Shown here in pieces: positions 12,258-19,920 of a stretch of 64,000 bases of DNA; position 1 is the first letter of the stretch; each line of letters opens with the position of its first letter. Both the position numbers and the translations under genes were made by a program. Under the pieces are notes generated by a model. That model was not told the origin of the DNA and did no database searches. It saw nothing but the letters and a program-made list of their open reading frames with translations. The DNA comes from JAEUIV01 sp033763795 (GTDB lineage Bacteria > Planctomycetota > Phycisphaerae > Phycisphaerales > UBA1924): contig JANRJV010000032.1 in assembly GCA_033763795.1 (NCBI GenBank), forward strand, positions 56,527 to 120,526, written 5' to 3'.

Positions 12258-13000
12258 CCACGCGCCCCTCCCCACTCTCTCCGCCCCTCCGCCCGGCTCA
12301 ACGCCGCACGCTCATCATCCTTCTCCTCGCCGTTCTCGGCCCGGGCTCGCTCCAAGCTCGCGCGCAAACCGCGATGCCCCCGCAACAAGTCGCGCCGCAG
12401 CTCGCACCCGTTCGCCCCGCGATGATCGTCCACGGCTCGGAGCAGCGCCGCGCCATCTGCTTCTCCACCGGCTTCCTCGAGCTCCTCGCCCGCGAAACCA
12501 CCATCGCCGTCGAGCCCGCTTTCACCGAAGTCGCCCTGGGCTCGCCCGCCCTCCGCGATCATCCTTTCGCCGTGCTTAGCGGCGAGGGCGCCTTCGAACT
12601 CTCCGATCATGAGGTCGCCGCGCTCCGAAGCTACGTCGAGGGCGGCGGGTTCCTGCTCGCCTCCGCCGGCTGCTCCGACGACGCGTGGGCCGCATCGATG
12701 GAACGCGCCCTCGAGCGCGCCTTCCCCCGCGAAAGGCTCGTCGAGCTCACCCTCGAGCACCCGCTCTTCCACACGCTCTTCGACATCACCGAGCTCGCCA
12801 GCCGACGACGCCAGCCCGTCCGCATCCTGGGCCTCGAGACCGAAGGCCGCCTCGCCGTCATCTACTCGCCCCAGGGTCTCAACGACACCCGCGATACCCG
12901 CACCCCCGCCCCCGGCGAATGCTGCTGCTGCGGCGGCGACGAAATCACCGCCGCCAAGTACATCAACGCATCCGCCCTTGCCTACGCGCTGCTCCGCTGA
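12254..13000 (+). CDS. DUF4159 family exported protein
   Basis: 248 aa, last gene of the ATGA-linked set. A signal peptide or membrane anchor (TLIILLLAVLGPGSLQARAQ) precedes a single domain. LRSYVEGGGFLLASAGC fits the glutamine-amidotransferase-like fold of DUF4159, and the family regularly sits with BatA/VWA/DUF4175 genes. Near the C-terminus PGECCCCGGDEITAAKY contains four consecutive cysteines (codons 12920-12931), which suggests metal binding or a lipidated/redox site; the family role is unknown. The ATG at 12254 overlaps the previous stop. Confidence 0.7.
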
Positions 13001-13050
13001 ACGCCCCGCGCCGCGATCCCCGCCCGCGCCCCGCCGATTATCATCGCGAA

Positions 13051-14040
13051 ATGCCGCTCCTCTTCCGCTCGGCGCTGACCCTGCGCGTCCCCCTGCTCCT
13101 CATCGTCGGCCCCGCGGCCCTGCTGGCCAGCAATCAGCCGGGCGGCGGGGTCTGGCTCACAGCCATTGTCTGGACCTCCCTCGTCATGCTCGCCGCGCTC
13201 CGCGCCGACGCGCGCACCGTCGCCGCGGGCCACGATCCGCGCCTGGGCGTCGCCTCCTCGCGCGCCCGGACCCCCGACCGCCTCTACGCACCCGCCCTCT
13301 TCATCCTCATCGACCTCGCGGTCCTCGCCGTCATCGCGCTTGCCTTCTTCCAGCCGCTGCTGGCGCTCCTGTCCGTCGCCGCGGGAGTGGCGATCGCTCT
13401 CTGGCCCGTTTCCTCGCGCCAGGGCCCGCGCTCGCTCGCCTCCCAGCGCTTGGCGGAACTGCGCTGGCCCCTGGGAATGCTCATCATCCCCGCGCTCTGC
13501 ATCTGGCTGCAAACCGCCCTTCGCTACTCGGAGACCGCCACGGCCCCGGCCCACGCCGCGTCCCTCGCCGCCGTGTTCCTCGCCTCGCTCATCCTCGGCG
13601 CCGCCGTGCTCGCCTCGCAGATCCGCGACGAACTCAAGGACCGGGAACACGCCGCACGCTCCACCCCGGCGCTCCTCGGCCGCGACGCCTCCATGCTCTG
13701 GCTCCTCGTCTGGATGATCGGCGCGGTCGCTCTCGCCGCGCTGGGCGTGGGCCAGGACTGGTGGGCCTGGCCCGTTGCCGCCATCACCTCATCCGCGGCC
13801 ATGATCTCGACCCTCGCGCTCGCTTGGAGGCTCGACCGCCGGGCCGTCGCCGCCTGGTGGTTCGCCGGCGCAGCCACAATGTGCGCCGCGGGGCTCACCG
13901 CCCCCACCGCCTCCCGCCCGCTCCCGGCGGCCAACCCCGCCGCCCCGCAGGACGGCTCCTCCGCCGCCCCGCCCGTCTCCGGCGCCGCACAGCAGACCCT
14001 CATCGAACAAGCCGCGCGCGAAGCCCGTACGACCCGCTGA
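13051..14040 (+). CDS. Polytopic membrane protein, possibly a divergent UbiA-like prenyltransferase
   Basis: 329 aa with about eight hydrophobic segments (for example VWLTAIVWTSLVMLAAL, LYAPALFILIDLAVLAVIALAFF, LAAVFLASLILGAAVLASQ and MLWLLVWMIGAVALAALGV). The stretch QIRDELKDREHAARSTPALLG resembles the second aspartate-rich loop of UbiA prenyltransferases, where Asp-rich residues bind Mg-diphosphate, but the canonical first motif (NDxxDxxxD) is not obvious. The family call is therefore tentative. It lies 50 bases after the DUF4159 gene and has an Ala/Pro-rich cytoplasmic tail. Confidence 0.45.
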   Translation: MPLLFRSALTLRVPLLLIVGPAALLASNQPGGGVWLTAIVWTSLVMLAALRADARTVAAGHDPRLGVASSRARTPDRLYAPALFILIDLAVLAVIALAFFQPLLALLSVAAGVAIALWPVSSRQGPRSLASQRLAELRWPLGMLIIPALCIWLQTALRYSETATAPAHAASLAAVFLASLILGAAVLASQIRDELKDREHAARSTPALLGRDASMLWLLVWMIGAVALAALGVGQDWWAWPVAAITSSAAMISTLALAWRLDRRAVAAWWFAGAATMCAAGLTAPTASRPLPAANPAAPQDGSSAAPPVSGAAQQTLIEQAAREARTTR

Positions 14041-14127
14041 CGCGGGACCCCGCCGCTCCGGCGCTTCTATACTCCCCGTGCGGGAATCGTTCGCCCTTCA
14101 CCCCCGCCCACCACCACGAGATCCGCC

Positions 14128-14892
14128 ATGGCACACGACCGAAGCTCACCCGCCGCTCCGTCGAACTCGCTCGGCGAGAAAGCTCCGCTTCGGCTCTACG
14201 AGGGAGAGGGCGACGCCCTCATGCACTCCTCGGGTCTCTCAAAGCGCGGCGACCACATCTGCGTCCTCCCCGAAGCCCCCACCCTCGTCGACAAGGCAGG
14301 ACGCGTCCGCGTCCTCTGGGGACAGCAGATGATCCCAGACCTCCTCGCCGGCCGATACCGCGCCGTCGTCTGCGGCGTCAACAGCGAAGACAACTCCCAC
14401 GGCGTCATCGCACAGATCGTCGACCTCACCCACGCCTCGCAGTGGACCGCCAAGACCGTCACCAGCTACGCACACATGTTCAGCCAGGCAATCGGCCTCC
14501 ACGCCGCCGACGACCGCGAGCCCTACATCCTCAAGTACGACCTCGACTCCGTCCTCGTCCTCGCCCTCCTCCGCCCCAAGGGCCGCGACTACTTCACCCT
14601 CGACGATCTCTCCAAGGGATTCAAGACCATCAACAAGATGCTCCAGGGACGCCGCGAGCGACTCCCCGTCGCCAGCGTCTCTTTCCTCAACGCTCGCGCC
14701 AACCGCCTCATCGAGAGCGAGCGCAGCCACCGCGAGCCTTCGCTCGAGAAGGTCCTCTCGACCATGTACGAAGCCGGATTCAGGGGCGACGTCTATCCGC
14801 CGCCGCGCGCCTGGTCGGTCGGTCACTTGGGAGTCTTCCCCAGCTTCCCCTTCCCCGAGGGCCTCGCCCGCATGCGCGAAGGCGGCGAGTAA
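14128..14892 (+). CDS. Conserved-looking hypothetical protein
   Basis: 254 aa, soluble, with no signal peptide or membrane helix; function not recognised. It has a mixed alpha/beta look with a well-ordered core (VVCGVNSEDNSHGVIAQIVDL, YILKYDLDSVLVLALLRPKG) and an N-terminal Pro/Ser-rich lead. It is typical of single-copy hypothetical genes in this lineage. It stands alone between the membrane operon and the sigma-factor operon, with 87 bases upstream and about 100 downstream. Confidence 0.65.
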   Translation: MAHDRSSPAAPSNSLGEKAPLRLYEGEGDALMHSSGLSKRGDHICVLPEAPTLVDKAGRVRVLWGQQMIPDLLAGRYRAVVCGVNSEDNSHGVIAQIVDLTHASQWTAKTVTSYAHMFSQAIGLHAADDREPYILKYDLDSVLVLALLRPKGRDYFTLDDLSKGFKTINKMLQGRRERLPVASVSFLNARANRLIESERSHREPSLEKVLSTMYEAGFRGDVYPPPRAWSVGHLGVFPSFPFPEGLARMREGGE

Positions 14893-14993
14893 CCGCGCCC
14901 CCTCCCGCCGCTCATCCACCACCACGAAGCGGCGGACCCTAACCACGTCCAGACAACAAAACCCCATCGGCCCCTGCCGGAATCATCACTGCC

Positions 14994-15590
14994 ATGCGTC
15001 CACATGAGCAGATGAGCTTGCTGGAGGAGCGACGTCTGGCGGACGGGGCGATCGGCGGCGACGCCGACGCGGTCCGTGCGCTCTGGCACGCACACCGACG
15101 CTGGATCGCCGCCATCCTCCTCGCTCACAAGCCCCGCGAGGCGGAGCTTGACGATCTGCTGCAGGAGGTCGCCGTGCTCATCACGCGCAACATCGCCACT
15201 CTCAACGACCCCGCCGCCGTCAAGCCCTGGCTCCGCACCATCGCCATCAACGTGGCACGCAGCACCGGACGCCGCCAGCGCGTCGCCGGAAAAGCCCTCC
15301 CTGTCCTCGCCGGCAGCGCCCGCCGCACCGCCGAACGCCAGGAACGCGAAGAAGTGGGCGACGACTCCGGACGCCGCGCACTCGACCTCGCCTCCGCGCT
15401 CCCCCCCGAATACCGCGAGCCCCTCCTCCTCCGCGCCGTCCGAGGCCTCAGCTACCGACAGATCGCAGACGTCATGGGCGTCCCCATGACCACCATCGAA
15501 ACACGCCTCGCCCGCGCACGCCGCATGCTCAAGGAACAGCTCGACGCCCTCGAAGCCCCCAAGGCCGGCGCCGATCGGAGTTCATCATGA
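14994..15590 (+). CDS. ECF-type RNA polymerase sigma factor
   Basis: 198 aa. Sigma region 2 is visible as ELDDLLQEVAVLITRN followed by VKPWLRTIAINVAR (core binding and -10 recognition). Region 4 is the helix-turn-helix LSYRQIADVMGVPMTTIETRLARARRML preceded by LPPEYREPLLLRAVRG. The length is normal for the extracytoplasmic-function group. The stop overlaps the start of the next gene (ATGA), which encodes its probable anti-sigma factor. MRPHEQM begins at 14994; MSLLEER, six codons later, is an alternative start. Confidence 0.92.
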   Translation: MRPHEQMSLLEERRLADGAIGGDADAVRALWHAHRRWIAAILLAHKPREAELDDLLQEVAVLITRNIATLNDPAAVKPWLRTIAINVARSTGRRQRVAGKALPVLAGSARRTAERQEREEVGDDSGRRALDLASALPPEYREPLLLRAVRGLSYRQIADVMGVPMTTIETRLARARRMLKEQLDALEAPKAGADRSSS

Positions 15591-16267
15591 CCTCGAACGC
15601 CCCGCTCCACCCCCCCGCTCCCGAGCCCACCCGCGAAGACGTCCTCATCGGACGCGTCGTCGACGGCGAGGCCACCAGCGCCGACTGGGCCGCCCTCGAA
15701 CACCTCGCCTCGCGCGATCCGCTCGTCTGGGAACGGCTGGGCCGCGCCCAGCGCACCCACGCTCGCCTCGAGCGCGAGGTCGAGGACGCAATCGCCATCG
15801 CAGAGCTCATCGACCTCCCCTCCGCCCGCGCCGTCGCCGTCGACTCTTTCCGTCTCCGCCTGCGCCAATACGGCGGGTGGGCCGCCGCCGCCGCCGTCGC
15901 GCTCGCGTGGGTCGGCGCCCAGACGCCCCTCGTCTCCCACCCCGCGCCCACCAGCACCGCCGCACTCGTCCCCATCGCCGCGCCCGCCCAGGTCGCCCCG
16001 GATCAGCTCTTCGACCGCTACGTCCTCGAAGGCGTCGCCCAGGGCCGCGTCGTAGGCGTCATGCCCCCCGTCCTCGTCCGCACAGAGCCCGCCGCCGACG
16101 GCAACGGCAAGCAGGTCATCTTCCTCCGCCAGGTCCTCGAACGCGCCACCATGACGGATGTCACCCCCGTGAGCATCCAGTTGGATGAGCACGGCACGCC
16201 CCGGTACGTCCCCACCGAAACCCCCATCCCCACCCTCCTCCAGCCCAGCACGGGCGAAACCTTGTAA
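15587..16267 (+). CDS. Probable anti-sigma factor, single-pass membrane protein
   Basis: 226 aa. An acidic N-terminal cytoplasmic part (LIGRVVDGEATSADWAALEHL, resembling zinc-less anti-sigma domains) is followed by one transmembrane helix (GGWAAAAAVALAWVGAQTP, near residue 105) and a periplasmic tail. Translational overlap with the sigma gene supports the pairing: it would hold the sigma factor at the membrane until a signal arrives. No His-x3-Cys-x2-Cys zinc motif is present. The function is inferred from position and topology. Confidence 0.75.
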   Translation: MTSNAPLHPPAPEPTREDVLIGRVVDGEATSADWAALEHLASRDPLVWERLGRAQRTHARLEREVEDAIAIAELIDLPSARAVAVDSFRLRLRQYGGWAAAAAVALAWVGAQTPLVSHPAPTSTAALVPIAAPAQVAPDQLFDRYVLEGVAQGRVVGVMPPVLVRTEPAADGNGKQVIFLRQVLERATMTDVTPVSIQLDEHGTPRYVPTETPIPTLLQPSTGETL

Positions 16268-16344
16268 CCCACGCCGCGGCCCGACCGCGCTCGACCACCA
16301 GACACACACACTCGACGAGGTTCCACCGAAAGGACAACGCAGCC

Positions 16345-18309
16345 ATGAACGCCCCGTTCCACACCAGCACCCGCACACGCCTCAGCGCCGCCTGCCTCGC
16401 GCTCCTCGCCGGACTCGCGGCTCCGGCCCTCGCATGCCCCGATGATGAGGCCCGCGCCCCGCAGCACGCACGCGCCGGCGCCGACTCCCCCGAAATCTCG
16501 TCAGACCTCCGCGTCCTCCCCGCGGGCCGGGCGCAGCTCGACGAAGTCGAAGACGTCATCATCAACCTCGACGAGTTCGACCACATCGCACACCGCGGCG
16601 GCCCCGCCGCCCACGAAGACCGCATCGAACGCCTCGAGCGCGTGCTCGAACACCTCCGACAGCTCGAATCACGCGACGAAGGCCGCCCCGCCCGCGCCCG
16701 CGCCTTCGTCAAGCGGCTCGATCGGCCCGACCACGCCGGGCCCGGCGGAAATGACCGTGACGTCATCATCCGCCGAATCGACCGCGAGCCCATCGTCATC
16801 GTCCTCGAAGATCACCGCGGCCCACACGCCGACCAGCTCCGAGGCCCCGATCACGAGCGCCTCGAGCGCAAGCAGCGCCACCGCCATCACACGCAGCTCC
16901 GTCAGCACGATCACGACCGCTCGGAAGACTCCCGCCGCGAGATCGTCATCGAGCGCCGCGACGCCGGCGGCCCGCGCACCGAGCCCATCGTCATCGTCCT
17001 CGAAGGCGACGGCGCCCCGCCGAAAATCATGCGCCGCCTCAGCGGCCCGGAAGGTCGCGGCGGCCCCGAAGGCCCCGGCGCTCCCAAGACCCGCATCTTC
17101 CGTCACAAGCTCGACGGCGGACCGCACGGGCCCGGTCGCGGCGGCCCCGAACGCGACGAGCAAACCATAATCATCCGCCCCATGGTGGGCCCCGACTCCG
17201 AAGACCGCGGCGAGCGCTGCGACGCAGCCGCCGACGCCGCCCTCATGCCCGCCTCCTTCCAGCTCCTCCCCGCAGCCGCCCAGGACTCCTCCGTCGAGAC
17301 ATGGTCCGACGGCAAGGACGAAGTCCGCGTCGTCCGCGAGGGCGGCCAGACCGTCATCTACCTCAACGGCCAGCAGATCATGTCGCTCGACAACGCCGGT
17401 GCGCCGACCCCCATTCCCCCGGGCCGCGGCGGACCGGGACCGGGCGGTCGCGGATCCGCTCGCATGCGCTTCGCCCCGGGCGATGCCCCGCCGCCGCCGC
17501 CTCCCGGCGCGCCCGCCCCGCCGCCCCCCGGCGGCCCGCGCCCCCGCGTCATGATCGGCGTCACCATGGAGAACGCCGAAGACGCCGACATCAAGCTCCC
17601 CCAGGGCTTCGAGCAGGAACGCTCCACACTCATCACCCGCGTCATCGAGGGCCTCCCCGCCGACGCCGCGGGCCTCGAAGAAGGCGACATCATCGTCGAG
17701 ATCGAGGGCCGCGACGCCGCAAGGCCCAACGACGTCCGCGAAGCCATCCGCGCCCGGGAGCCCGGCGAGACCCTCAAGATGAAGGTCATCCGCGCCGGCC
17801 AGCCCGTCGACGTCAGCATCGCGCTCGCACCGTTCGACGAAGAAAAGATCGAGGGCGGCGGCGGCTTCGCGCCCCTCGCCGAGGCCGACGCCGCACGCCG
17901 CCAGGCCGAGCTCCAGGCCCAGCTCGCCGAGATCGGCGAGGAAATGGAGCAGCTCGGCGAGCAGATGGCCGACGCCGACGAACAGGAACGCGAACGCCTC
18001 GGCCGCCGCATGGGCGAGCTCGGCTCAAGGATGGGCGAGCTCAGCAGCGAGATGGCGCAGCTCAGCCTCGAAGAAATGAACCTCGGAAATCGCGCCGGAG
18101 ACGTCTTCCGCCAGCTCGAGGGCCTCCGCCAGCTCCCCCGCATGCGCATCGAACGCGGCCAGGGCGGCACGCCCCGCGCCTACGTCATCACCCCCGAAGG
18201 CCAGCACGCCGCCGAGGACGACCGCATGCAGAAGCTCGACGAGCGCCTCGACCGACTCGAGAAGCTCATCGAACGCATGGCGGACGAACGCGAGAAGTCC
18301 GAGCGCTGA
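16345..18309 (+). CDS. Exported PDZ-domain protein with charged repeats and coiled coil
   Basis: 654 aa. A signal peptide (TRLSAACLALLAGLAAPALA) is followed by ~300 residues rich in His, Arg, Asp and Gly, in which EPIVIVLE occurs twice among other short beta-strand repeats. A Pro/Gly-rich hinge precedes a PDZ domain at about residues 395-495 (MIGVTMENAEDAD, GLEEGDIIVEIEGRDA, PGETLKMKVIRAGQ). A long coiled coil (AELQAQLAEIGEEMEQL) and a second helix (KLDERLDRLEKLIERM) close it. No protease residues are seen, so it is a scaffold or sensor, not a DegP-like enzyme. It follows the sigma/anti-sigma pair by 77 bases and is probably part of that operon. Confidence 0.75.
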   Translation: MNAPFHTSTRTRLSAACLALLAGLAAPALACPDDEARAPQHARAGADSPEISSDLRVLPAGRAQLDEVEDVIINLDEFDHIAHRGGPAAHEDRIERLERVLEHLRQLESRDEGRPARARAFVKRLDRPDHAGPGGNDRDVIIRRIDREPIVIVLEDHRGPHADQLRGPDHERLERKQRHRHHTQLRQHDHDRSEDSRREIVIERRDAGGPRTEPIVIVLEGDGAPPKIMRRLSGPEGRGGPEGPGAPKTRIFRHKLDGGPHGPGRGGPERDEQTIIIRPMVGPDSEDRGERCDAAADAALMPASFQLLPAAAQDSSVETWSDGKDEVRVVREGGQTVIYLNGQQIMSLDNAGAPTPIPPGRGGPGPGGRGSARMRFAPGDAPPPPPPGAPAPPPPGGPRPRVMIGVTMENAEDADIKLPQGFEQERSTLITRVIEGLPADAAGLEEGDIIVEIEGRDAARPNDVREAIRAREPGETLKMKVIRAGQPVDVSIALAPFDEEKIEGGGGFAPLAEADAARRQAELQAQLAEIGEEMEQLGEQMADADEQERERLGRRMGELGSRMGELSSEMAQLSLEEMNLGNRAGDVFRQLEGLRQLPRMRIERGQGGTPRAYVITPEGQHAAEDDRMQKLDERLDRLEKLIERMADEREKSER

Positions 18310-18358
18310 CCCGGCGCCGCCCTCCCCCAACGCCCCGACATCCACAGCCCTCGTCACC

Positions 18359-18409
18359 CCGCGGCCGGTCGTCTTCACACCCAGCGAAGCGACCGGTCGC
18401 GGCCTTTTT
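18359..18409 (+). terminator. Rho-independent terminator after the sigma/anti-sigma/PDZ operon
   Basis: A 13-bp stem, CCGCGGCCGGTCG with CGACCGGTCGCGG (one G-U pair), encloses an 18-base loop and is followed by CCTTTTTG. It sits 50 bases after the PDZ gene stop and points rightward, ending the operon before the GH56 gene. Confidence 0.85.
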
Positions 18410-18623
18410 GGACCCCCCGCCTCCACCAAATCCCGCTCCGCGCATCCGATGATCCCCGCGCAAGACGGACCCGCACGCCCGACATAGATTTCCCGGGCCG
18501 CGCGGCCCACAGCCCCCAGACCCGCCCGCACCCGGAGCCTGATTTCATATGAGCCCAAGGACGATCCTCACTGCCAGGGAAAGAGAGCTCAGCGTCTCTT
18601 CACGCCCACAGGGAGGATTGCTG
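18410..18623 (+). other. Upstream region of the GH56 gene
   Basis: With the preceding terminator this forms a 313-base gap. It should hold the promoter of the GH56 gene; CCCGACATAGATTTCC near 18478 is the only AT-richer patch, and no confident hexamer pair was found. A strong ribosome-binding site, GGGAGGAT, lies at 18611-18618. The ATG at 18549 opens the same frame but would put 25 non-hydrophobic residues before the signal peptide, so it was not used. Confidence 0.4.
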
Positions 18624-19826
18624 ATGGCAACCAAGTCCGCGTGCTCACTCGTCGCCGCCGCGCTCCTGTGCTCCTGCGGCATGTTCGCCGCCGCTGAAGC
18701 ACCGAACAACAACACACCCGCACCGCCGCAGAACGGCGGCGCGCCCAACGCCCCGGGCTTCGTCGCCTCCAACCCCGTCTACCCGTTCCTCTGGTGCGTC
18801 GCAGGCAACAAGCAGGCGAACGTCACCTTCTCCGGCCTGCCCATCGATCGCAACCGCGCCGTCATGTTCTACGAGCAGCACTTCGGCGAGTACCCGCGCA
18901 TCTGGGCCAACCGCGACGGCACCCACGTCTCCCCCGAGCACGGCAGCATCCCCCAGCGAACCAACTACACAACCCACCTCGCCAAGGTCCGACGCGACAT
19001 CGCCGCCGGCATCCCCGACCCCAACTGGGACGGCTACGCCATCCTCGACTTCGAGGGCTGGGAGCCCGTCTGGGACCTGCTCCGCAACGAGCGCATGAAG
19101 GAAGAGTCCCGCCGCCACGTCCGCGCCAGATTCCCCGTCATGAGCCCCGCCGAGGTCGAACGCCGCGCCAAGCTCGAGTTCGAGACCGCCGCATTCGACT
19201 TCCTCCAGCGAACCCTCGAAGAGTGCAAGCGCACCAGGCCCCGCGCCAAGTGGGGCTTCTACGGCTATCCCTACGCACACCAGACCCAGTACCAGAGCCG
19301 CTACCAGCAGCTCTTCGACACCGTCGACGCCTTCTACCCGCCCGTCTACAGCGTCCACTACAGCGTCCCCGACAACGCCCGCGTGGGCCGAAGCCAGCGC
19401 ACCGCCACCCAGTACGCACGCGAGATCGACTCCAAGATCGCCTTCGCAAGGTCGGTCGCCGGCTCAAGGCCCATCGTCCCGCTCATCTGGATGCGCTACC
19501 ACGACATCAACATCGACTACGGCGGCCAGTGGCTCAACGACCTCGACCTCTACACCATCCTCAAGCAGCCGCGCATCTCCGGCGCCGCCGCCTCCCTCTT
19601 CTGGGAGTACATCCCCGACGACCGCCTCGCGCTCGACTACTCCGCCTTCTTCAGCAGCCGAGGCGGACAGATCATGAAACGCGTCGTCGCCGAGATGAAC
19701 CCCGCGCCCGTCGGCGGCGCACAGAGCCAGCCCCGCGCCGCCAGCCTCAGCACCTCGCCCGCAACCGCCACACCCAAGGGACGCATCACCACCACCGCCT
19801 CCCCCGCGCGCTCCGCGCCCAAGTGA
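18624..19826 (+). CDS. Exported bacterial homologue of hyaluronidase (glycoside hydrolase family 56)
   Basis: 400 aa. A signal peptide (MATKSACSLVAAALLCSCGM) leads a TIM-barrel domain whose conserved blocks line up in order with animal hyaluronidases: GSIPQRTNYTTHL, then AILDFEGWEPVW (Asp142 and Glu144 sit where the catalytic DxE pair lies; bee-venom enzyme has IDFESWRP), the EFE-type helix AKLEFETAAFDFL, RAKWGFYGYPYA (bee: WGYYAYPYC), FYPPVY, PLIWMRYHD and LFWEY. The disulfide cysteines of animal enzymes are missing. The substrate in a bacterium is unknown: hyaluronan, chondroitin or another glycan. GGGAGG upstream fixes the start. Confidence 0.8.
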   Translation: MATKSACSLVAAALLCSCGMFAAAEAPNNNTPAPPQNGGAPNAPGFVASNPVYPFLWCVAGNKQANVTFSGLPIDRNRAVMFYEQHFGEYPRIWANRDGTHVSPEHGSIPQRTNYTTHLAKVRRDIAAGIPDPNWDGYAILDFEGWEPVWDLLRNERMKEESRRHVRARFPVMSPAEVERRAKLEFETAAFDFLQRTLEECKRTRPRAKWGFYGYPYAHQTQYQSRYQQLFDTVDAFYPPVYSVHYSVPDNARVGRSQRTATQYAREIDSKIAFARSVAGSRPIVPLIWMRYHDINIDYGGQWLNDLDLYTILKQPRISGAAASLFWEYIPDDRLALDYSAFFSSRGGQIMKRVVAEMNPAPVGGAQSQPRAASLSTSPATATPKGRITTTASPARSAPK

Positions 19827-19843
19827 TCCCCGCCGCCGGCCCC

Positions 19844-19877
19844 GCCGGACGGAGACCCACGCCGCACTCCGTCCGGC
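19844..19877 (+). terminator. Stem-loop between the GH56 and hrpA genes
   Basis: A perfect 11-bp stem, GCCGGACGGAG with CTCCGTCCGGC, encloses a 12-base loop shortly after the GH56 stop. There is no U-tract, so it may be an attenuating or mRNA-stabilising hairpin instead of a full intrinsic terminator. Confidence 0.45.
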
Positions 19878-19920
19878 CCCGCGGGTACGCTCGCTCTCGC
19901 GCCGTGCGACCGGCCGAGCT

